NCBI GenBank assembly: GCA_038728085.1
Contig: JAVYUU010000004.1
Location: forward strand, 84,674 to 148,673
From: Candidatus Bathyarchaeia archaeon
GTDB taxonomy: Archaea > Thermoproteota > Bathyarchaeia > Bathyarchaeales > Bathycorpusculaceae
Length of the DNA stretch: 64,000 nucleotides
Direction: 5' to 3'
Within the stretch, counting starts at the first letter, position 1, and every line of letters begins with the position of its first letter. The position numbers and the translations under genes were made by a program. This document shows positions 52,299 to 59,843 of this stretch, piece after piece. The notes under the pieces are model-generated. The model searched no databases. It had not been told where the DNA came from and saw only the letters and a program-made list of their open reading frames with translations.

Positions 52299-53177
52299 TT
52301 GAGGTTTGGAATAGTCACACGGAACCCGAATGCCTACAGTTCGGCTCAGCTTCGCATGGCGATGGAGAGGCGTGGAATCCCTTACATGTGCTTTAGTTTT
52401 CCATGGCTTGTTGCCCGCGTGGGGTATAAGCCCTACCTAAACGTGCGGAATGTGGATGTTCTAAAGGATTTAGACGCCTTGATTATCCGGCCCATTGGGC
52501 GGGGCTCGCTGGAGGAGATTGTTTTCCGTATGGATGTGCTTTACCGGCTTGAACGTTTAGGCTTTTATGTGGTTAATCCGCCCGAAGCTATTGAACACTG
52601 CGTGGACAAATATGACTTGCTGGCGATATTGGAGGATGCAGGTATACCCGTGCCCCGCACCGCCGTTACTGAGGATGCAGATGAAGCCTTGAAGGCTTTC
52701 CATGAGCTTGGCGGAGACGTCGTCGTAAAGCCCATATTCGGCTCGAGGGGGATTGGCTCCACCCGCATAAATGATCCAGAGATAGCCTCCACGGTTTTTA
52801 GGGCTATTGCCTTCTATCATGGTGTAATCTACCTTCAAGAATTTGTGCCTCATGGATGCTCGGACATCCGCGCCTTCGTCATAGGCGACCGTGTGGCTGC
52901 AGCCATGCGTCGCGTCGCCACAAGCTGGAAAACCAACTACAGCCAAGGTGCCCGCCCAGAGCCGCTGAAGCTCAGCGGCGAACTTGAGGAGCTGGCTGTG
53001 AAATCTGCCAAACTGATAAAATGCAAGGTTGCGGGTGTGGATATCCTTGAAAGCTCAAAGGGTCCCGTGGTGGTTGAGGTTAACAGTCAACCTGGCTGGC
53101 GAGGCTTGCAGTCCGTAACCAGCGTCAACATTGCCGATGAAATAGTTAGTTTTGTGCTTTCGGAGCTGAAAAAGTAG
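52299..53177 (+). CDS. RimK/MptN-like ATP-grasp alpha-glutamate ligase
   Basis: The 292-residue ATP-grasp protein belongs to the RimK/LysX/MptN group. It shows IIRPIGRGSLEEI, the nucleotide-binding GGDVVVKPIFGSRGIGSTRI, and the metal-binding VVEVNSQPGWRGLQSVT. In methanogens a close relative (MptN) adds glutamate to tetrahydromethanopterin. The nearby fwd-mch operon makes that role plausible, but RimK-type protein modification is an alternative. The TTG start at 52299 is immediately upstream of the family's N-terminal MRFGIVTRNP. Confidence 0.85.
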   Translation: MRFGIVTRNPNAYSSAQLRMAMERRGIPYMCFSFPWLVARVGYKPYLNVRNVDVLKDLDALIIRPIGRGSLEEIVFRMDVLYRLERLGFYVVNPPEAIEHCVDKYDLLAILEDAGIPVPRTAVTEDADEALKAFHELGGDVVVKPIFGSRGIGSTRINDPEIASTVFRAIAFYHGVIYLQEFVPHGCSDIRAFVIGDRVAAAMRRVATSWKTNYSQGARPEPLKLSGELEELAVKSAKLIKCKVAGVDILESSKGPVVVEVNSQPGWRGLQSVTSVNIADEIVSFVLSELKK

Positions 53178-53184
53178 AGAGGGG

Positions 53185-53976
53185 GTGTCCAATTTAATCA
53201 GGGTGGAAGTTGTTAGAGTTGACAGTGCCGCTGGAACTGCCCAGAAAATCGAGGATTTTGTGGCTGTGGAAAGGCCCATCCACATTTTTCTAGACAAAAA
53301 GCCCTACGCAACCATATTCTGCACGCCTACGGATCTCAAGGAGCTGGTTGTAGGCCACCTGCTATCCGAGGGCATAATCAAAGCTTCTGGTGAAATTCAA
53401 GGCATAGATTTCAAGGAGGAAGGCGTGTGCCACGTTGGCTTGAAACCAATCATAAACATTGAAAGTCGCTTGAGGCGTTCGAGAAGCTTTCACCGCGTAC
53501 TGCCGTCGGCCTGTGGAGGCCCCTATCTACCTCAAGTTTTGAGGAGGCTTAAGCCTGTTAAGTCGGCTGTTAGGGTTAGGGCTGAGATAATTCAGAGGTG
53601 TGTGGCAAACCTGAACAGTATCGCTGAAACTTTTAGAAAAACTGGTGGGGTGCATGTTGCCGCCGTTTATGGGGCGGATGGAGCCTTTCTAGCTTTCGCT
53701 GAGGATGTTGGACGCCACAATGCTGTTGACAAGGCTATTGGGAAATGCGCCCTGAGAGGTGTCTCTTTTGATGAATGTTTCCTAACCCTAAGTGGAAGGC
53801 TTTCCGCTGATATAGTGCTTAAAGCTGCGAGGGTTGGCATACCAATAGTCGCCTCCATTGCGGCGGCTTTGGATTCTGGGATAGAGGTTGCCCGGAAGGC
53901 GAACCTAACGCTTGTGGGTTTTGTCCGTGGAAGACGCATGAACATTTACAATGCAGCTGAAAGAATTCTCTCGTAG
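53185..53976 (+). CDS. fdhD: FdhD-like sulfurtransferase for Mo/W enzymes
   Basis: The 263-residue protein matches FdhD, which delivers sulfur to the Mo/W centre of formate dehydrogenases and related enzymes. The N-terminal VERPIHIFLDKKPYATIFCTP, ELVVGHLLSEGII and the C-terminal EDVGRHNAVDKAIG, SGRLSADIVLKAARVGIP and VGFVRGRRMNIY are diagnostic. The usual CxxC of the sulfur-transfer loop is reduced to SACGGPYLP, so one of the two cysteines is missing. FwdB is a plausible target. It follows the MptN-like gene by seven bases and overlaps the convergent PurM-like gene by 31 bases at the 3' end. Confidence 0.9.
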   Translation: MSNLIRVEVVRVDSAAGTAQKIEDFVAVERPIHIFLDKKPYATIFCTPTDLKELVVGHLLSEGIIKASGEIQGIDFKEEGVCHVGLKPIINIESRLRRSRSFHRVLPSACGGPYLPQVLRRLKPVKSAVRVRAEIIQRCVANLNSIAETFRKTGGVHVAAVYGADGAFLAFAEDVGRHNAVDKAIGKCALRGVSFDECFLTLSGRLSADIVLKAARVGIPIVASIAAALDSGIEVARKANLTLVGFVRGRRMNIYNAAERILS

Positions 53977-54947
53977 GGGTCTTCAGCCCTTTCTGGGAAC
54001 GCCTCCGCCCTTCCACCCTTTAAAAGGGTGCGTTTCTGCTCTTTCGTGAAAGAGCCCAAGCAGCAAGCCTCCAAGCCAAAGTTCTTCAATATGGCTTCAA
54101 CCTCGCCTTTGGCTTGAGGATTGACAGCCGCCAAAATGGTTCCTGTTGAGGACATGGAGAGAAGTTGTCTCTCCGAAAGCTCGAAGGCTTCTGCAAGTTT
54201 CTTGGCTTCTGGGCTTACTGGAATTTTCTCAAACTCTATTTTGAACCCCAATTTTGAGGCTTCAGCCATCTCATTTAACGAGGCCACTAACCCGCCCTCT
54301 GTTAAGTCGTGCATGGCGTGGACACCATTGACGTCGGCTAGAGCAAGGGCCTCTTTGACACAGCTCTGGAGTACCACAAGCCTTGACAATTGGCGGGTTC
54401 GCTTCGCCCCGAAAAGCCTTTCAGCTAAGGCCTTATTCATTAGGGCAAGATTAACGGCGATTTCCAAGCCCAGCGGCTTTGTGCACACGATTAAGTCGTC
54501 TGGCCTAGCGTTTCCAGGCGTTTTAAGCTTGTCTCTTTCAACGACGCCGTAGACTGTGCAAACTCCCAAAAGCGTTGATAACCCTTCATAGGTTCCCGTA
54601 TGACCCGACACTATGGCCATGTTTAGGTCTTCAGTTGCTCCACATGCTTGCCGCATAATCCGCTGGAATGTTTGGGGCTTTGTGCCCGGCGGCCCCAAGA
54701 GGTTTATGGTGCAGAATTGGGGTTTAGCCCCGAAAAGAGCTACGTCTGAAGCCGCGTAGTGGATTAGAAGCCATCCGAACCATTTTTCTGGGACGCCTAT
54801 GCATGGATCCGTGGAGACTACAAGCCACTTGTCGTCTATCCAATGCACTCCGGAGTCATAGCCAGCCATGGGTGGAACAATGACACGGCTATCCACCTTG
54901 ATGCATCTCAACAGTTTTTTGAAGCTTTCTGGGCTAAGCTTCCCCAT
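53946..54947 (-). CDS. PurM/HypE-like AIR synthase-related protein
   Basis: The 333-residue protein has the AIR synthase/PurM fold (a dimeric ATP-binding family also holding HypE, SelD and ThiL). Visible are GYDSGVHWIDDKWLVVSTDPC, the DVALFGAKPQ segment, VSGHTGTYEG and the C-terminal MHDLTEGGLVASLNEMAEAS. These resemble HypE-type proteins more than ThiL. It is the third gene after a TPP riboswitch, three bases behind a KaiC-like gene, so a thiamine-related role is possible but unproved. No hydrogenase maturation genes are near. Confidence 0.8.
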   Translation of the reverse strand: MGKLSPESFKKLLRCIKVDSRVIVPPMAGYDSGVHWIDDKWLVVSTDPCIGVPEKWFGWLLIHYAASDVALFGAKPQFCTINLLGPPGTKPQTFQRIMRQACGATEDLNMAIVSGHTGTYEGLSTLLGVCTVYGVVERDKLKTPGNARPDDLIVCTKPLGLEIAVNLALMNKALAERLFGAKRTRQLSRLVVLQSCVKEALALADVNGVHAMHDLTEGGLVASLNEMAEASKLGFKIEFEKIPVSPEAKKLAEAFELSERQLLSMSSTGTILAAVNPQAKGEVEAILKNFGLEACCLGSFTKEQKRTLLKGGRAEAFPERAEDPYERILSAAL

Positions 54948-54950
54948 AAA

Positions 54951-55664
54951 CTATTTTTCCTTTATGAGCTCTATGCCGCGGCTTGTTATTCGGAAGGGAA
55001 TCCATTCCAGCGGGTGCTCGCACCCCTCCATTTTGACTATGCGGAGTTCACGGCGAAACTTCTCCTCGTTGAAACGGAAAAGGAAAATGTTGTGCGCCTT
55101 GTTTAGGTCTAAATCCACCGCCCGCTGCACAGTCATGTCTCTCTGGGCTGCCGCCGTCATGATGTCAATGTTTACAATGTTGTCGTAGTGGCACCAGTTA
55201 ATAGTCCAATCCTCAACGGGCTCCATGTACCGTAAATCGTAGAGGGCGAAAAGCTGCTCGCTGAAGTCTCCGGCGGCGAACCTTGTCACACCCTTCTCGG
55301 AAAGCATTCTATCAATGCGTTTCATCTCCTCAAAGTCTTGGAGGTTAAAGTAGATTACCCGCGGATCCTTTGGGTATGGCTCAAAATGGGGAAACGCCTG
55401 AATAGCAATAAACTTGCCCTTCTCGATGTAGGGTTCAATGTTCCAGCCGAAGGACTTGAAGTAGGCTATAAGCCTCGGAAAAGGCTTGTCCATGACATCG
55501 TAGGCTACGGTTTCGCCTTCCAGCAACCCCTGCCACAGGAACTGCATGGCGAAAACGGTTTTGCCGGTTCCCGGTGGACCGTAAAGGATGTTTCGTGAAC
55601 CGGATTCTATGCCTCCGCCTATAAGCTCGTCGAAGCCCTTTATCCCTGTTTTCAGTTTAGCCAT
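54951..55664 (-). CDS. KaiC-like RecA-fold ATPase
   Basis: The 237-residue protein is a single KaiC-like RecA domain. It has GIKGFDELIGGGIESGSRNIL, Walker A GPPGTGKT and the segment TVAYDVMDKPFPRLIAYFKSFGW. The Walker B region is less standard (FAAGDFSEQLF). Such single-domain KaiC-like ATPases are common in archaea and mostly of unknown function. It is the middle gene of the ThiT operon, 15 bases after ThiT. Confidence 0.82.
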   Translation of the reverse strand: MAKLKTGIKGFDELIGGGIESGSRNILYGPPGTGKTVFAMQFLWQGLLEGETVAYDVMDKPFPRLIAYFKSFGWNIEPYIEKGKFIAIQAFPHFEPYPKDPRVIYFNLQDFEEMKRIDRMLSEKGVTRFAAGDFSEQLFALYDLRYMEPVEDWTINWCHYDNIVNIDIMTAAAQRDMTVQRAVDLDLNKAHNIFLFRFNEEKFRRELRIVKMEGCEHPLEWIPFRITSRGIELIKEK

Positions 55665-55679
55665 TCTTCGCTTCTCCTT

Positions 55680-56216
55680 CTAGAGGAATATTTTAAGCAG
55701 TTTGGTTTCCTGTAGGAGGAATATTATGTAGATGCTTATGGCGAGTTCTGGCAGTATGTAGCTTCCATTGTATATGGCTGAATAAACAATGGGACTCATG
55801 CCTTCAGGGGCGTAGCTGGCGAAGAAAATCACTCCCGAAATGAAGTGGGCCATGAAGCGTCCCCAGATGCCAACGTTCACGCCTACGAAAGGGCGATTCT
55901 GGAAAAACCCTGCCAAGCCAAGGGCTCCAAAAGCCAGAGGATAGTCCAAAAGCACCTGCAATGGATGGACTATAAAGGGTTCAACGGCTAACTGCACAAG
56001 CCCATAAACAGCGGCGGCGAACAAGCCGATTTTTGGTCCCCTCCGAAGCGCCAGCCAGAGGATTGGCACCATGGAGCCAGCCGTCACCGACCCGCCCTGG
56101 GGAAGACTGAAAACCTTTATGTAGCTGAGGGCTGTCGCCAAGGCCACAAAAGTGACAACTTCAGCGATTATTTTCGTGGGAGAACTAATTTTGGATTCTA
56201 ACTTTTTCTCACTCAA
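55680..56216 (-). CDS. thiT: thiamine ECF transporter S-component ThiT
   Basis: The roughly 178-residue membrane protein has six helices and the ThiT/YuaJ signature: VALATALSYIKVFSLPQGGSV, SMVPILWLALRRGPK, QVLLDYPLAFGALGLAG. ThiT binds thiamine and delivers it through the ECF module, whose other parts are not in the window. An ATG at 56237 lies inside the riboswitch core and would be a poor start. GGAGGG lies seven bases before TTG 56216, which I use. It is the first gene after the TPP riboswitch and leads a three-gene operon. Confidence 0.92.
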   Translation of the reverse strand: MSEKKLESKISSPTKIIAEVVTFVALATALSYIKVFSLPQGGSVTAGSMVPILWLALRRGPKIGLFAAAVYGLVQLAVEPFIVHPLQVLLDYPLAFGALGLAGFFQNRPFVGVNVGIWGRFMAHFISGVIFFASYAPEGMSPIVYSAIYNGSYILPELAISIYIIFLLQETKLLKIFL

Positions 56217-56315
56217 GGTCTTTCCCTCCGCCGGCATTACCCGGATCAGGTTCTAGGGGTCGACCGCGCTCAGCGGTCCTCTCAGCCGGGTCACCGCCCA
56301 GCTCCCCCAGACCTT
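56215..56315 (-). promoter_or_regulatory. TPP riboswitch (THI element) upstream of thiT
   Basis: On the minus strand the thi-box core is clear: GGGGGAGC, GGCTGAGAGGACC and GAACCTGATCCGGGTAATG, followed by CCGGCGGAGGG. The closing P1 helix is AAGGTCT (56309-56315) with AGACCTT (56215-56221). The 3' strand of P1 runs into the TTG start (56216) and covers the spacer after GGAGGG. TPP binding would therefore hide the start region and reduce translation of thiT. No T-rich terminator is evident, which fits translational control. Confidence 0.94.
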
Positions 56316-56339
56316 TAAGCGAAGGTATACCATTCAATT

Positions 56340-56348
56340 AGTATAAAT
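56340..56348 (-). promoter_or_regulatory. TATA box of the TPP-riboswitch operon
   Basis: On the minus strand this reads ATTTATACT. It predicts transcription from about 56318, just ahead of the riboswitch P1 helix, so the RNA would start with the aptamer. Confidence 0.55.
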
Positions 56349-56380
56349 GCTTTTTGGCGAACAGATTGAGAAAAAGGAGA

Positions 56381-57163
56381 CTATTTGGGGCGGAATTTCC
56401 GTCCATAACAGACAATGGTGGCAGTTGCGGCTAACGTCAACACTGCAAGCGGCCACTTGGGATATTCAGGGATCACCGCTCCCCAATTGTAGTTTGAATC
56501 TATCAACTCAAAAGTTGCAATGTATCTGTAGTCACCTAAACGTTCAAACGTATTTGGGTCATAGGCCGTTGAATTTTCTCGAACTTCATATCTGACTTGG
56601 ATGCCCGTCGCATTGTCCCACCAGTAAATCTGCCTAGTATAGCTTCCAGGAATAAAGGCAGGAAGTACCCAGTCCAAAACTTTGACTGGCCTAGGCGATC
56701 CGCCAATGTAATCAACTGTTATCGTGTTGTTTAGATATCTTGGCGGCCACGAGTATCCGAATCCCCAGTCGTATGCTGGGCGTACCATGTCTCCGGGCCC
56801 TAGGTCAGCATCGATGATCATCATGGTGAAGCTTGTGTCCATGTTATCCGTGAGATTATAGTAGGTCTCGGTTCCGTTTTTCCAGTGGTTCGTAACTCGG
56901 AAGGTTACGTTGCGTGCCTCTGCCTTTATCTCTATGACTTCATATTTGATCCATTCAGTTTCGTTGTATACTTGTAGAATGAACGCATACATGTGGGGTG
57001 GGAATGGTACGTCTGGTTCAGCCCATCAGTAGACGATGGTGCCTTTGTATTTGAACCAGTCGCCGACCTGGACTCCTATTCTGAAGGCTTGTGTTCGCGG
57101 CGTGTAGGCTGAAGCAATCAAAAGTAGCGCCAAAATCATGGAGAGAGCAACTGCCCTTTTCAT
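56381..57163 (-). pseudogene. secreted surface protein with C-terminal anchor, interrupted by in-frame TGA
   Basis: Reading from ATG 57163 gives an N-terminal signal peptide (RAVALSMILALLLIASAY) and a mature start (FRIGVQVGDWFKYKG). A TGA follows at 57026-57028 (codon 46), and the same frame then continues for more than 200 codons: asparagine-rich predicted glycosylation sites (NHWKNGTETYYNLT, NNT, DNAT), a domain rich in W/Y, and a C-terminal IPEYPKWPLAVLTLAATATI with basic residues after it, like archaeal CTERM-type sorting signals. The gene is probably an outer-surface protein, now broken. An internal start at ATG 56992 would lose the signal peptide. The TGA may be real or a consensus error. 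Confidence 0.72.
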
Positions 57164-57246
57164 TCTACTTTCACAAGTGTCTTCTCTACCTTTAAATATT
57201 TAAAACTTTAATTTTCAGAAAGTCGAAGGCTGTTGGGCTGTTTGAC

Positions 57247-59709
57247 ATGAAGCCTCTACCAAAAGAGTTTGATGTATTGGCTGTTGAACGCAAGTGGCAG
57301 CGGCTTTGGGAAGAGTGGGGAATATATCGCTTTGACTGGAACGACCATATGAGGCCAACTTTCAGCATAGATACGCCTCCACCCTATCCGTCCGGCGAGT
57401 TCCACATGGGCAACGTTCTGAATTGGACTTACTTTGACATTGTAGCCCGCTACAAGCGTATGAGGGGCTATAACGTTTTTTTCCCGCAGGGCTGGGACTG
57501 CCACGGCTTAGGCATAGAAGTCCAAGTTGAGAGGGAGCATAACATTCGCAAACGCGACGTTCCCCTCGACAAGTTTCGAAGCCTCTGCATGCAGCTTGTG
57601 GAAAAATACATCGCCATGATGAAGGAGGGCATCATACGCCTAGGCTGCAGCGTGGATTGGACAACCGAGTACCGCACCATGGATCCGGATTATTGGCGCA
57701 AAACCCAGCTGAGCTTCATAATTCTCTACAAGAAGGGCTACATTTACCAGGGCACGCATCCCGTCAACTGGTGTCCAAGATGTGAAACCGCCATTGCGGA
57801 TGCTGAGGTGGAGTATGAGGAGCGGGAGGGCCGACTCCATTACATACGCTTTCCATTAGCTGACGGCGACGGATACTTGACAATAGCCACAACCCGCCCA
57901 GAGTTTATTCCCGCCTGTGTAGCTGTAGCCGTGAACCCCACAGACACCCGATACAACAGGTATATTGGAAAACGCATAACAGTGCCCATTGTAAACCGCA
58001 CCGTGGAAATAATCCCTGACGATGCTGTAGACCCATCCTTTGGCACGGGCGTCGTTATGATCTGCACTTATGGCGACAAGGAGGACGTCCGCACAGTTAA
58101 AAGGCACGGTTTGCCCGTAATCACGATTCTAACGGAAAACGGACTCATAAACGAGAACGGCGGAAAATATAGGGGCTTAACGGTTGAGGAAGCAAGAAAA
58201 GCCATAGTTGAAGACTTGAAGGCTGAGGGGCTTCTGGAAAAAATCGAGCCAATAAGGCAGGAGATAGGCTTATGCCAAAGATGCGACACACCCATTGAAA
58301 TTCTGGAACGTAAACAGTGGTTTATGCGAACCCGCATTCTAACAGACCGTGTGGAAAAGGCAGCCCACGAGGTGATATGGTATCCGGATCACATGAAGTA
58401 CCGCCTCATAGATTGGGCGCGCTCGCTGGACTGGGATTGGGTGATAAGCCGCCAGCGGGTTTTCGCTACCCCCATCCCAATATGGTATTGCAAGAACTGT
58501 GGCGAAACCATATTGGCTGATGAAAGCTGGGTTCCCATAGATCCCAAACTTGAAAAACCAAGGATAGAGGCATGTCCAAAATGCGGATGCCGCGAATTCA
58601 CGCCGGAAACCGACGTGCTTGACACGTGGATGGACTCATCAATAACATGTGCGGTGCATGCAGGCTGGCCTGACCGTCCAGACTGGAGGAGGCTTTTCCC
58701 GGCGGATCTGCATCCCTCAGGCGTGGACATTATCCGAACATGGGCATACTATCTAATGGTTAGGCATCTAGCCCTCTTCGACGAGAAGCCCTACAAAAGC
58801 TGCCTCATAAACGGCATGGTGCTCGGCTCCGACGGCAGAAAAATGAGCAAATCCCTCAAAAACTACGTGGCAACACCCGAAGTTCTAAACAGGTATGGCG
58901 CAGACGCGGCTCGCCAATGGGCAGCGGCGGGCGGAGCCACGGGTTCAGATATTCCCTTCCGCTGGCCCGACGTGGAGTATGGCAGGCGCTTTCTAACCAA
59001 GCTTTGGAATGCAGCCCGCTTCGTAAGCAGCCAGCTAGCCGATTATGAGCCGGGCAGCGGCGGCTACGAACTTCAGCTCTTAGACAGGTGGATTCTAAGC
59101 AAGATGGAAAAGCTGACACAGCGGGTAACTGAAGCCCTTGAAAAGTGCCAGTTTAATGTGGCTGTTGAGGAAGTCCGCAACTTCACTTGGCACGTCTTCT
59201 GCGACCAGTATATTGAGGCTGTTAAAGATCGCCTATACAAGCCAGAATTATATGGCGAAGCCAAACGAAGGGCGGCTCAGCACACACTCTATACGGTTTT
59301 GTATCGCATACTCCAGCTGCTGGCGCCGGTGACACCTCACATAACGGAGGAAATCTACCAGCACATGTACGCCGAACACATTGGCGCAAAAAGCATACAC
59401 ATAACCCGATGGCCAGAAGTGGACATGAGCCGAATAGACGAGAAAGCTGAGAGGGGAGGCGACTTGTTGATTGCGCTTATATCCGAAATTAGGCGGGACA
59501 AGGCTGAAAGGCGTAAGCCTCTAAACGCGCCCATAAAACTGGTTAGGGTTTACGCCGGAAACGCCGAATACGCCAGAATCATCATGGAAAACAAGGAAGA
59601 TCTCGTTGGAACATGCAAGATAATGAAGCTTGAGGTTCTACCACAAAAGGGCGAAGGCAGACAGGTACCCACGTATCCGGAGCTAAGCTTTACAAGCGAA
59701 CATGACTAA
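57247..59709 (+). CDS. valS: valyl-tRNA synthetase
   Basis: The 820-residue class I enzyme charges tRNA-Val. The HIGH-type motif is in PPPYPSGEFHMGN, the editing domain carries TIATTRPEFIPACVAVAVNP, and the KMSKS loop is DGRKMSKSLKN. Zinc-type cysteines (CPRC, CQRC, CKNC, CPKC) are present. The length and N-terminus match archaeal ValS. It has its own promoter region of about 80 bases and is followed by stem-loops. Confidence 0.95.
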   Translation: MKPLPKEFDVLAVERKWQRLWEEWGIYRFDWNDHMRPTFSIDTPPPYPSGEFHMGNVLNWTYFDIVARYKRMRGYNVFFPQGWDCHGLGIEVQVEREHNIRKRDVPLDKFRSLCMQLVEKYIAMMKEGIIRLGCSVDWTTEYRTMDPDYWRKTQLSFIILYKKGYIYQGTHPVNWCPRCETAIADAEVEYEEREGRLHYIRFPLADGDGYLTIATTRPEFIPACVAVAVNPTDTRYNRYIGKRITVPIVNRTVEIIPDDAVDPSFGTGVVMICTYGDKEDVRTVKRHGLPVITILTENGLINENGGKYRGLTVEEARKAIVEDLKAEGLLEKIEPIRQEIGLCQRCDTPIEILERKQWFMRTRILTDRVEKAAHEVIWYPDHMKYRLIDWARSLDWDWVISRQRVFATPIPIWYCKNCGETILADESWVPIDPKLEKPRIEACPKCGCREFTPETDVLDTWMDSSITCAVHAGWPDRPDWRRLFPADLHPSGVDIIRTWAYYLMVRHLALFDEKPYKSCLINGMVLGSDGRKMSKSLKNYVATPEVLNRYGADAARQWAAAGGATGSDIPFRWPDVEYGRRFLTKLWNAARFVSSQLADYEPGSGGYELQLLDRWILSKMEKLTQRVTEALEKCQFNVAVEEVRNFTWHVFCDQYIEAVKDRLYKPELYGEAKRRAAQHTLYTVLYRILQLLAPVTPHITEEIYQHMYAEHIGAKSIHITRWPEVDMSRIDEKAERGGDLLIALISEIRRDKAERRKPLNAPIKLVRVYAGNAEYARIIMENKEDLVGTCKIMKLEVLPQKGEGRQVPTYPELSFTSEHD

Positions 59710-59716
59710 CTCCAAG

Positions 59717-59751
59717 TCAATTTTGTGCTTGTTTTCTACCAACAAAATTGA
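59717..59751. terminator. hairpin after valS
   Basis: TCAATTTTGT (59717-59726) pairs perfectly with ACAAAATTGA (59742-59751) around a 15-base loop containing TTGTTTTCT. It lies eight bases after the valS stop and may mark the 3' end of its transcript. Confidence 0.4.
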
Positions 59752-59840
59752 TACCCCTCTCTAGATTTTGCGGTGATTGAAAATAGACTATTTCCAGAAG
59801 CTATTTTCGACCCCTCCCCTCTAGTTTTCGCTTGGATTGA
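59752..59840. repeat. two imperfect direct repeats flanking a hairpin
   Basis: A roughly 30-base unit occurs twice, at 59752-59780 and 59810-59840. Both share CCCCTC, TCTAG, TTTT and GATTGA in order. Between and overlapping them, GAAAATAG (59779-59786) can pair with CTATTTTC (59801-59808). The repeats fall between valS and the convergent PLP-enzyme gene. No further copies were noticed in the window, and there is no CRISPR-like array. Confidence 0.4.
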
Positions 59841-59843
59841 TGC

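Noticed and set aside
53946-54947. HypE assignment for the PurM-fold protein
   Set aside because: No hydrogenase or other hyp genes are near, and the characteristic HypE C-terminal cysteine is not present at its end. I kept only the superfamily name.
56235-56237. ATG inside the TPP aptamer as the thiT start
   Set aside because: It is part of the conserved GGGTAATG riboswitch core; TTG 56216 has GGAGGG at the right distance.
57026-57028. TGA in the surface-protein gene as a selenocysteine codon
   Set aside because: No SECIS-like element or selenoprotein family is recognisable, and FwdB in this genome uses cysteine. A nonsense mutation or error is simpler.
59752-59840. Possible CRISPR repeat pair
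   Set aside because: Only two imperfect units with different spacing and no cas genes in the window.
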